Below are positions 6,543-11,303 of a stretch of DNA of 11,347 bases, piece after piece (position 1 is the stretch's first letter; each line of letters starts with the position of its first letter). Source of the DNA: JAZDJP01 sp043803805. Its GTDB lineage: Bacteria; Planctomycetota; JAZDJP01. The DNA is taken from NCBI GenBank assembly GCA_043803805.1, contig JAZDJP010000096.1, positions 1-11,347 on the forward strand, given 5' to 3'. Position numbers and translations under genes: made by a program. The notes beneath the pieces were generated by a model. It had not been told where the DNA came from and made no database searches. It saw only the letters and a list, made by a program, of their open reading frames with translations.

Positions 6543-7833
6543 GGATGGCACCGGCCGGGACCGGGTGGGGCTCCGCGACGGCGTCGTCGAGGGGGCTTCG
6601 CACCCCGAGGCGGTTCCGGACGGCCACGTGGGTGTAGATCATGGTGGTCCGGATGTCGCTGTGGCCCAGAAGTTCCTGCACCGTGCGGAGGTCGTAGCCG
6701 TTTTCAAGCAGATGCGTCGCGAAGCAGTGCCTCAAGGTGTGGACGGTCGCGTGCTTCGCGATGCCCGTTTCCAGGAGCGCCGCGCGGAAATGCCTTTGCA
6801 CCGTGCCGGGGAATTGGTGATGCCGCCGGGTGATGCGGCTTCGCGGATCCACGGAGAGCGCCGGCGACGGAAACGTCCAGAACCACGGCCATTCCGTCCC
6901 GGCGTTCGGGTACTTCCGCTCGATCGCCATGGGAAGGGCGACCCCCGGCAGGTTCAGGGCGCGATCTTCCGCGTAAAGTTTCCGGACTCCCGCCAGATGC
7001 CGTTTCCACTCTGTGCCCAGAGATTCCGGGAGCACCGTGACGCGGTCCTTGTCGCCCTTCCCGGCGCGGACCGTGAGCATGCCGCGGTCGAAGTCCACGT
7101 CTTTCACGCGGAGTTCCACGCATTCCTGAAGGCGCAATCCGCATCCGTAAAGCATGCGCCCCATGAGTTGATAAGGGGGTCGCATCTTGTCGAGGAGGGC
7201 AAGCGTCTCCTCGCGTGTGAGGATGACCGGCAGTCGCCGGCGGGGCCGCGCCCGGACGGTCGCCCCGATGTCTCCGATATCGCGAAGAAGCGCGTGACGG
7301 AAGAAAAACAAAAGCGCCGCGAACGCCTGGTTCTGAGTGGTGGCCGAAATGTTTTCCTCCACCGCCAGATGGCTCAAGAAATTCCGGGCGTCCTCCGTCC
7401 CGAGCGCCGAGGGTGATTTTCCTTTCGTGAAACGGTGAAAACGGCGCAACCAACCGAGGTAGGTTTGTTCCGTCCGCAAACTCATGTGGCGCAGGCGAAT
7501 CACCCTCACCATCTCGCCCGCGAGAGATTTCCAGTCGGCATCCGAGTTGCCGGGGGCGGCTTCCTCCGGCGGCTCCTGGGCCGGATGGATGAAAAATCCA
7601 TAAAAGCGAACCGCGTCTCCCGCTTGCCGGACCTGCCAGGGTTCTTTTTCCCGACTCAGCTGTTCGAGAAATGCGGCAACGGAACCCGCCGAAACGGTTT
7701 CATCCGCCGCCGGCGAGCGCAGGTATGTGTTCACCCAATGCGCGTAGAACTTGGCGGTTCCATTTCGAGCCAGGCGTTTTTGGGTCAAAAAGTCGCAAAA
7801 CGCCGTTTCATCTGCCTTTGCTAACGTTTTCAT
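6535..7833 (-). CDS. intI: Integron integrase IntI with N-terminal extension
   Basis: This is a 432-residue tyrosine recombinase. The catalytic set is complete: R234 (GCGLRLQE), K259 (AGKGDK), H365 and R368 (HTLRHCFATHL), H391 (LLGHSD) and nucleophile Y400. Between them is the insertion that distinguishes IntI from other tyrosine recombinases, about residues 298-340 (ALPMAIERKYPNAGTEWPW, then DPRS and RRHH), which binds extrahelical bases of folded attC. The SAM-like core-binding domain typical of IntI spans ~103-190 (SLRTEQTYLGWLRRF). IntI proteins are usually about 320-340 residues; here an extra ~100 residues precede it and look like a second SAM-like domain. The gene is divergent from the cassettes, and its end overlaps the next gene. 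No frameshift or lost catalytic residue is visible, so it should be active. A weak AAGAA is the only ribosome binding candidate. Confidence 0.96.
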   Translation of the reverse strand: MKTLAKADETAFCDFLTQKRLARNGTAKFYAHWVNTYLRSPAADETVSAGSVAAFLEQLSREKEPWQVRQAGDAVRFYGFFIHPAQEPPEEAAPGNSDADWKSLAGEMVRVIRLRHMSLRTEQTYLGWLRRFHRFTKGKSPSALGTEDARNFLSHLAVEENISATTQNQAFAALLFFFRHALLRDIGDIGATVRARPRRRLPVILTREETLALLDKMRPPYQLMGRMLYGCGLRLQECVELRVKDVDFDRGMLTVRAGKGDKDRVTVLPESLGTEWKRHLAGVRKLYAEDRALNLPGVALPMAIERKYPNAGTEWPWFWTFPSPALSVDPRSRITRRHHQFPGTVQRHFRAALLETGIAKHATVHTLRHCFATHLLENGYDLRTVQELLGHSDIRTTMIYTHVAVRNRLGVRSPLDDAVAEPHPVPAGAIHA

Positions 7834-7849
7834 GTTCTTATCAAGATGG

Positions 7850-7880
7850 TTGAATAATCCGGATATTCCGGATTATTCAA
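7850..7880. promoter_or_regulatory. Perfect 14-3-14 palindrome upstream of intI
   Basis: The arms TTGAATAATCCGGA (7850-7863) and its exact complement (7867-7880) flank a 3-base centre. The palindrome lies 17 bases upstream of the intI start. A further AATCCGGA half-site occurs at 7949-7956, beside the -10 hexamer of the cassette promoter. On the minus strand a TTGAAA at 7902-7897 could pair with a -10 inside the palindrome, though at a long 19-bp spacing. An operator controlling intI is the simplest reading. It is not the CTG-N10-CAG pattern of LexA. Confidence 0.6.
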
Positions 7881-7922
7881 TCGGCCGCCGTTGGTTTTTC
7901 AACGATTTCCCAAACATCCTAA

Positions 7923-7951
7923 TTGACTTTTCCGCGTTTTCAAAATAAAAT
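7923..7951 (+). promoter_or_regulatory. Cassette promoter Pc
   Basis: TTGACT at 7923-7928 (5 of 6) and TAAAAT at 7946-7951 (5 of 6) are spaced by exactly 17 bases. The promoter points into the array, with a predicted start near 7958, about 50 bases before the first cassette ATG. Integrons usually carry such a promoter between intI and attI or inside intI. A second, perfect TTGACA follows at 7959-7964; at 17 bases its partner would be TACGTT (7982-7987), which spans the recombination junction. Confidence 0.75.
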
Positions 7952-7958
7952 CCGGAGA

Positions 7959-7991
7959 TTGACACAAAACACGTGAATAAATACGTTCGGC
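7959..7991 (+). other. attI recombination site (core region)
   Basis: The core R site GTTCGGC is at 7985-7991, with crossover expected between G7985 and T7986. It is the exact complement of GCCGAAC at 8572-8578, the R'' box closing cassette 1, as expected if cassette 1 was inserted here. A possible inverted L site ending in AAC is at 7968-7970. The left limit of attI cannot be read; in other integrons attI extends some 60 bases, which would include Pc. Confidence 0.82.
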
Positions 7992-8669
7992 AGACCTGGG
8001 TGGAACATGGATAATCGCGTTCAAAGATCTATCGCCTATCTCAAGGCGGAAATTCCGGCTAGCGCCCCCGATCCGGTTGTGTCGCTCTCCTTCGAAGACT
8101 CGCCGGTTCTGCGGAAATTTGTGCCGGGACTACTGGCGGCGTATCTGGTCGACGACGGCGACCGCTTCTCCTACATACAGGGGCGCGATCTTCGGGAAGC
8201 TGGTGTAGGAGAAGACCAGCTACATTTCCAAGCCGTTTCAAATCTTGCGCGTTTCGCAGACGGCAAGTTGAGAATTCAGCGAAGCGGCCTTGTGTGGGCG
8301 CTGTTTCTCGACGGAAACCTTGAAGCCAGTCTGATCATGCTCGATGGCCTCTGGGACGGTTCGTTGCGCGAATACGTACGTTCTCCTGTCGTCGCGGTCC
8401 CAGCACGAGATGTGATCGCCTTCTGTGATTCTTCCTCGGCGGACGGAATCTCGGAACTTCGAGCGGTTGTCGATAGGGTATGGCCAGGCGGTAACCATCT
8501 TCTATCGAGGGATCTCTATCGCCGACAGGAAAGGAACTGGCACGTAGTTGTCCAAACATCGGCTTGAGGCTGCCGAACAAGCCGTTGCAGCTGACAATCC
8601 CGCCGCCGTGACATCGTGTAGAATCGAGTGGCCGGTTCGGCGGCGGGCTTGCAGCTGAACGGCAAGGCG
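7986..8669 (+). mobile_element. Gene cassette 1
   Basis: The cassette runs from the TT of the attI core to the G of the next R' box and is 684 bp long. It carries one ORF (8007-8567) whose stop lies four bases before its attC site, the compact layout typical of cassettes. Terminal hexamer and R'' box are exactly complementary (GTTCGGC/GCCGAAC). As the first cassette it lies directly under Pc. Confidence 0.88.
8007..8567 (+). CDS. Cassette 1 protein, DUF1444-like
   Basis: This 186-residue soluble protein has no signal peptide or membrane segment. The segment around 38-72 (FVPGLLAAYLVDDGDRFSYI, then DLREAGVGEDQLH) resembles DUF1444/YtpQ-like proteins, which have the pattern of a proline-started strand, an acidic Y-x-D segment and a helix with L..A..NL (here AVSNLARFA). 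The family has no established function. A later DGLWDG and a C-terminal LLSRDLYRR are visible. The ATG lies 22 bases after the attI crossover, with a weak GGGTGGA before it. The family assignment is by eye and moderate; it could instead be a cassette-specific orphan. Codon composition is less GC-rich than in the backbone genes. Confidence 0.7.
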   Translation: MDNRVQRSIAYLKAEIPASAPDPVVSLSFEDSPVLRKFVPGLLAAYLVDDGDRFSYIQGRDLREAGVGEDQLHFQAVSNLARFADGKLRIQRSGLVWALFLDGNLEASLIMLDGLWDGSLREYVRSPVVAVPARDVIAFCDSSSADGISELRAVVDRVWPGGNHLLSRDLYRRQERNWHVVVQTSA

Positions 8670-8675
8670 TTCTGC
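8572..8675 (+). other. attC site 1 (104 bp)
   Basis: R'' is GCCGAAC (8572-8578) and R' is GTTCTGC (8669-8675). The arms pair over about 25 bases: GCCGTT 8581-8586 with 8658-8663, CAGCTG 8588-8593 with 8652-8657, CAA 8595-8597 with 8649-8651, and CCCGCCGCCG 8599-8608 with 8638-8647. G8587 and A8594 are extrahelical and T8598/C8648 is mismatched. These are the asymmetric bulges used by IntI to choose the strand. Confidence 0.92.
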
Positions 8676-9039
8676 TTGAGGTGAGGTGGCGCGACAAGAG
8701 GGACAATACGATGAATAAAAAACTGACTTTCCTGGTTGGGTCATTGATATCGGTTGTTCTGGTTGTGATCTCCTGGAGATTAGTTTGGGGAGAAGACAAC
8801 GAAGGCTTTAGGCCAGATATCACATTCCACACCAGCGGCAAGTTTCCACTGTGGACATACTATGGTCTTGACAGCCGGCTTCCTGACTTCCGGTTGTCGT
8901 ATATTCTTGGTATTGCGGTGCCAGCCCTGATTATTGCTCTACTGCTAAAGGTTCTCTGCCGAAAGCAACCGCAGAACCCAGACAACGGAGCAGAACCAGC
9001 TCATCCTGGCGACGGGAAACCCGCGCCACAGCCGTAACG
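8670..9039 (+). mobile_element. Gene cassette 2
   Basis: The cassette is 370 bp, running from the TT of GTTCTGC to the G of GTTCGAA. Its start and its R'' box (GCAGAAC, 8990-8996) are exactly complementary. It holds a single small gene whose last codons lie inside attC. Confidence 0.85.
8711..9037 (+). CDS. Cassette 2 small two-TM membrane protein
   Basis: This 108-residue protein has a membrane helix at about 5-22 and a second at about 64-83. A ~40-residue loop lies between them (aromatic, with FPLWTYYG at 45-52). The tail is Pro/Gly-rich and hydrophilic. The last 15 residues (94-108) are encoded by the attC site and so are not evolved as a domain. The ATG at 8711 is preceded by AGAGGGA at usable spacing; an upstream in-frame GTG at 8681 is less likely because the hydrophobic helix directly follows MNKK. 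I do not recognise the family. Small membrane proteins of unknown role are frequent cassette cargo. Confidence 0.72.
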   Translation: MNKKLTFLVGSLISVVLVVISWRLVWGEDNEGFRPDITFHTSGKFPLWTYYGLDSRLPDFRLSYILGIAVPALIIALLLKVLCRKQPQNPDNGAEPAHPGDGKPAPQP

Positions 9040-9045
9040 TTCGAA
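8990..9045 (+). other. attC site 2 (56 bp)
   Basis: R'' GCAGAAC (8990-8996) and R' GTTCGAA (9039-9045) flank a hairpin: TGGCG (9007-9011), extrahelical A9012, CGGG (9013-9016), AAA loop, CCCG (9020-9023), CGCCA (9024-9028). Both R boxes match their partners in neighbouring sites exactly. The site overlaps the end of the cassette 2 gene. Confidence 0.85.
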
Positions 9046-10081
9046 GGAAGGGATCGATATGAGGTCTTTTTTCACGTCAATCGCGGTAAGCGTTACCACA
9101 ATTCTTGTCCTGTGTAACTATGGCTGCGCAGGACAGGCAATGCATGAGGTTTTGGCTCAAATGCCGGAGTATCGTCCTGAAGCGGACATTCCGAACAATG
9201 ACTGGCATAACGAGGAACGCGTCACAATCAGGGATTACGCTACAGACGCGATGGAAATCGGCATTTCGCAAGACGGACGATACCTGCTTTTCAATGACCG
9301 GAACGAACCTGACAAGGACATGCACTGGGCGAAGCGAATTGACGACATGACCTACCAGTACAAGGGCAAGGTCAAGAACACGGTCTCTCCAACGGTAGAC
9401 GGGACGCCGAGCTTCGATGCCGCCAGTAATCTCTATTTCACATCGCTGAAGTCATATCCGAAGGATTTCAGGACCATCTACATAGCAGAATTCAAGGACG
9501 GCGTTGCGCTTAAGCCTGTTCCCATCGAGGGGGACATCTATATCACTGACCGGAATAGGATTGGCAAAGAATATTGGGTCAGTCTAGATCCGGACGTGTC
9601 AGATGACGGAACATTCTTGTTCTATTCGGAAGGCCGTTTTTGTCCCGGCGTCGGATTTCCGTATCCTTTCAAGGTAAGGGGCGCACTGAAGGTCAACGGC
9701 AAATACTTGAAGATAGATGATCGGATATTGGCAAACATCAATACCAGGAACTTGGAATACGCTCCTGCAATCTCATCAAATGGACTGGAGCTGTTCTTTG
9801 CGCGGATTGGAAAGGTGAATGGGCGACCGAAGTTCATTGGAATCTTTGTTGCCCGACGGGAGTCGGTGCAGGAACCATTTTCGAGGCCGAACAAAATCAT
9901 GGCGATCACCGGTGATGTCGAGGCTCCGGTTCTTTCAGGCGATGAGAACCATCTGTATTATCACCGTATGGACGGCGGTCGGTTCATGGTGTATCGGGTC
10001 ACACGAAAGGAGTCGAAAATGCAGACCTTCGAACCAGGCGCTCCAGCGGACGCGGATAGGCCGCGCCGCTGAACTTTAGCG
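9040..10081 (+). mobile_element. Gene cassette 3
   Basis: The cassette is 1042 bp, running from the TT of GTTCGAA (9039-9045) to the G of GTTGGCC. The R'' TTCGAAC at 10028-10034 is the exact complement of the starting core. It carries one ORF that fills nearly the whole cassette. Confidence 0.9.
9059..10072 (+). CDS. Cassette 3 secreted TolB/PD40-like propeller protein
   Basis: This 337-residue protein begins with a signal sequence (1-22) ending at Cys23 (NYGC, a poor lipobox), so it is either cleaved or a lipoprotein. Five PD40-like strand motifs follow: ISQDGRYLLF (69-78), PSFDAASNLYFTS (117-129), VSDDGTFLFYS (180-190), ISSNGLELFF (238-247) and LSGDENHLYYH (292-302). This is a beta-propeller as in TolB-like or WD40-like periplasmic proteins, usually a binding rather than catalytic scaffold. 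A good AAGGAAGGG precedes the ATG by six bases. The last 14 residues (324-337) are encoded by attC. The ligand is unknown. Confidence 0.82.
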   Translation: MRSFFTSIAVSVTTILVLCNYGCAGQAMHEVLAQMPEYRPEADIPNNDWHNEERVTIRDYATDAMEIGISQDGRYLLFNDRNEPDKDMHWAKRIDDMTYQYKGKVKNTVSPTVDGTPSFDAASNLYFTSLKSYPKDFRTIYIAEFKDGVALKPVPIEGDIYITDRNRIGKEYWVSLDPDVSDDGTFLFYSEGRFCPGVGFPYPFKVRGALKVNGKYLKIDDRILANINTRNLEYAPAISSNGLELFFARIGKVNGRPKFIGIFVARRESVQEPFSRPNKIMAITGDVEAPVLSGDENHLYYHRMDGGRFMVYRVTRKESKMQTFEPGAPADADRPRR

Positions 10082-10087
10082 TTGGCC
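10028..10087 (+). other. attC site 3 (60 bp)
   Basis: R'' TTCGAAC (10028-10034) and R' GTTGGCC (10081-10087). The inner stem is CAGCGG (10044-10049), extrahelical A10050, CGCGG (10051-10055), ATAGG loop, CCGCG (10061-10065), CCGCTG (10066-10071). It looks like the classic 59-base element of soil and proteobacterial cassettes. In another frame it encodes a QALQRTRIGRAAEL-type tail, a peptide I recall as common in attC-terminated ORFs. Confidence 0.92.
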
Positions 10088-10148
10088 GGTTGCCTCGCTC
10101 ATCTGGTTGCTCGTCCGTGCAAACACGTCTGCGCGACCATGGAATGAC

Positions 10149-10256
10149 ATGAGTCACGCCGCGGTGTGGTCCCTGGCCATAGCAACACTGTGCTTCCCCA
10201 TTCTGGTTTCCATTCTCGTGCAAAAAGCACAAGATTTTCGCCGGAAGAATCTTTAA
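10149..10256 (+). CDS. Possible 35-residue membrane peptide
   Basis: This short ORF encodes one hydrophobic segment (about residues 5-24, AVWSLAIATLCFPILVSILV) followed by a basic tail (QKAQDFRRKNL). Its stop codon lies inside a CTTTAAC box (10251-10257), the way cassette genes often end in R''. The ribosome binding site is weak (GGA, about seven bases upstream). It may be a real small membrane protein or a chance ORF. No family is recognised. Confidence 0.3.
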   Translation: MSHAAVWSLAIATLCFPILVSILVQKAQDFRRKNL

Positions 10257-10372
10257 CAAGGCAAATCGGCCCTGTTTGATTTCGGCTCCGCCGATTTGCG
10301 TGGAATGCTTTTCAGGAGAACGACGGATGCCGACAGGGCCTCGGAGGCGTAACCGGCATGCGAGGGTTGACG
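10251..10372 (+). other. Nested hairpin region, possible decayed attC
   Basis: CTTTAAC at 10251-10257 looks like an R'' box. Three alternative folds compete: a perfect 10-bp stem (10261-10270 with 10290-10299) followed by GTGGAAT, one base from a proper R'; an 8-bp stem GGCCCTGT (10268-10275) with 10333-10340, followed by GTAACCG; and ATGCCG (10327-10332) with 10354-10359 between GGAGAAC and GTTGACG. None has exact R'/R'' complementarity, so a functional attC is not shown. It covers most of the gene-poor stretch 10082-10404. Confidence 0.4.
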
Positions 10373-10395
10373 AAAGACGTTTGGCGGGATAGAGT
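10367..10395 (+). promoter_or_regulatory. Internal promoter of the toxin-antitoxin cassette
   Basis: TTGACG at 10367-10372 (5 of 6) and TAGAGT at 10390-10395 (4 of 6) are exactly 17 bases apart. Transcription would start near 10402, only about three bases before the toxin ATG, so the toxin message would be nearly leaderless. Toxin-antitoxin cassettes commonly bring their own promoter, unlike most cassettes. Confidence 0.5.
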
Positions 10396-10404
10396 GTCTT
10401 CCCG

Positions 10405-10722
10405 ATGAACGCACTTGACGGCATCAGGGGGAAGATCGGCCTGCGTCAATACGAATTCTCAAAACACGCCGTCGATCAGAGCATTGTCCGCGGCATTCGC
10501 GTCGCGGAAGTGGAGGGGGCTTTTGCGGGAACGTGCGAGGTCGTTGAGGATTATCCCGATGACAAGTACGGCTCCAGTTGTCTCATCCTCGGCTTCACGC
10601 GGGCACATCGGCCGTTGCACATACAGTGCAGTTACCCGAGCCGACCGCTGATCAGGGTGGTGACATTGTACGAACCGGATTCTGATCTCTGGATCGATTT
10701 TAGAACGAGGAGGGCGCCATGA
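10405..10722 (+). CDS. DUF4258 toxin-like protein (RelE-fold type)
   Basis: This 105-residue protein matches the DUF4258 pattern: an early FSKHAVDQ...RGI segment (18-31, His21 and Arg29), EVVEDYPDD (45-53), LILGFTRAHRPLHI (60-73, His72) and VVTLYEPD (85-92). DUF4258 proteins are found next to YgiT-type antitoxins and are thought to be RelE/MqsR-like RNases acting on translation, though this is not tested for most. No ribosome binding site precedes the ATG, while the next gene has a strong one, which would favour antitoxin over toxin. The genes overlap by ATGA. The order toxin first, antitoxin second is that of mqsRA and higBA. Confidence 0.82.
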   Translation: MNALDGIRGKIGLRQYEFSKHAVDQSIVRGIRVAEVEGAFAGTCEVVEDYPDDKYGSSCLILGFTRAHRPLHIQCSYPSRPLIRVVTLYEPDSDLWIDFRTRRAP

Positions 10723-10928
10723 GGGAGACATTCGTCGAAGCGAAAGTGACATACACGATCGAGCATGACGGGCAATTCTTCATTGTCGAACATGTTCCCG
10801 CCAGGGTGTGCAACGAAACGGGAGAACAGTTGTTCGCTCCCGGAACGGTGGAACGGCTTCATTCCCTCATCAAGGGAGATCGAAAGCCCGTCAAGCTCAT
10901 CGAGACGCCTGTTTATGAATACGCATGA
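10719..10928 (+). CDS. YgiT/MqsA-like antitoxin lacking the zinc site
   Basis: This 69-residue protein aligns by eye with the short YgiT-type proteins paired with DUF4258: a beta-strand core (VTYTIEHDGQFFIVEHVPARVC), then ETGEQLFAPGTVERLHSLI, then a tail ending ETPVYEYA. The usual N-terminal CxxC is absent and the second pair is reduced to a single Cys (VCNETGE), so a zinc ribbon cannot form. I believe zinc-less members of this family exist. A strong GAGGAGGG lies just before the ATG. There is no helix-turn-helix, so DNA binding is not evident. The stop ends directly before the attC R'' box. Confidence 0.8.
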   Translation: MRETFVEAKVTYTIEHDGQFFIVEHVPARVCNETGEQLFAPGTVERLHSLIKGDRKPVKLIETPVYEYA

Positions 10929-10997
10929 TGCCAACAACGCCTTGCACGGCATTGTCAACCCTGGCGGGTTGCCAAGCCGTGAAGGTGAGCGTTGGCA
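10929..10997 (+). other. attC site 4 (69 bp)
   Basis: R'' TGCCAAC (10929-10935) and R' GTTGGCA (10991-10997) are perfect complements. The stem is CCTT 10940-10943 with 10982-10985, CACGGC 10945-10950 with 10976-10981, TTG 10952-10954 with 10973-10975, and CAACCC 10956-10961 with 10966-10971, with loop TGGC. G10944 and A10951 are extrahelical and T10955/C10972 mismatched, the same bulge pattern as attC 1. Confidence 0.92.
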
Positions 10998-11025
10998 GCA
11001 TGGAAGAAAAGGAAACGTGAGATTT

Positions 11026-11175
11026 ATGGTTCTTTCAGATTACATTGCCCGTATCGCCGAAGTCGCGCGTAAGGCGAAATCGGAGTCCAAACTCGAAGGT
11101 GAGTTCAACCAGATACTAAGGGAATGCCTGCACGAGTTTGGAATCCCATTCGACCCTCACATCAGGAGTGTCTAG
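11026..11175 (+). CDS. Short ORF, possible N-terminal fragment
   Basis: A 49-residue product, mostly one amphipathic helix (YIARIAEVARKAKSESKLEG) and then FNQILRECLHEFGIPFDPHI, stops abruptly after RSV. The pattern resembles, weakly, the N terminus of large DNA-methylase or restriction proteins, where a helix bundle ends in LGI-x-[FY]-x-PHY. If so it is a truncated gene. It may equally be a small orphan cassette protein. AAGGAA about 11 bases upstream is a weak ribosome binding site. It is preceded by a six-codon ORF starting at 11000. Confidence 0.4.
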   Translation: MVLSDYIARIAEVARKAKSESKLEGEFNQILRECLHEFGIPFDPHIRSV

Positions 11176-11237
11176 ACTCTTGGTTGTGAAATCTTGTGAG
11201 AAACGGCAAGGAAATATCCGTTTGCGAAGTGATAAAA

Positions 11238-11303
11238 CCGCTCATCCTGAGCTGGTCGAAGGATGAGCCACCGCTCATGGTTCGACAGGCTCACCACGAG
11301 CGG
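11238..11303. repeat. Two palindromic units in inverted orientation
   Basis: Unit 1 has 8-bp arms GCTCATCC (11240-11247) and GGATGAGC (11261-11268). Unit 2 has arms at 11271-11280 and 11294-11303 (CCGCTCATGG against CCACGAGCGG, 9 of 10 paired). Each is a diverged reverse copy of the other, sharing a GAGC(C/T)(T/G)GTCGAA core. I recall closely similar repeats (CCGCTCATGGTTCGACAGG-type) in many unrelated genomes, so it is a dispersed REP-like element. Its activity is unknown. Confidence 0.75.

Larger units (their letters stand above)
10082..10991 (+). mobile_element. Gene cassette 4 (toxin-antitoxin), possibly composite
   Basis: The starting core is GTTGGCC (10081-10087) and the closing R'' is TGCCAAC (10929-10935), complementary at 6 of 7 positions, which argues for one 910-bp cassette. 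The first 320 bases hold only a doubtful 35-residue ORF and a complex hairpin region resembling a degraded attC. The second half holds the DUF4258/YgiT-like pair with its own promoter. It may have arisen by fusion of two cassettes after loss of the attC between them. Confidence 0.65.

Noticed and set aside
4854..6833. 659-codon plus-strand ORF
   Set aside because: Antisense to the membrane protein and the end of intI; Gly/Arg/Glu-rich low-complexity product without domain pattern.
7834..7985. LexA box for SOS control of intI
   Set aside because: No CTG-N10-CAG arrangement found between intI and attI.
8971..8977. An earlier GCAGAAC as the R'' of attC 2
   Set aside because: The same heptamer at 8990 gives a normal 56-bp site with a proper stem; the earlier one does not pair.
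10261..10299. Intrinsic terminator
   Set aside because: A perfect 10-bp stem exists but its loop is 19 bases and no T-run follows.
9999..10424. 141-codon minus-strand ORF across attC 3 and cassette 4
   Set aside because: Crosses a recombination site and opposes all cassette genes; no recognisable protein features.
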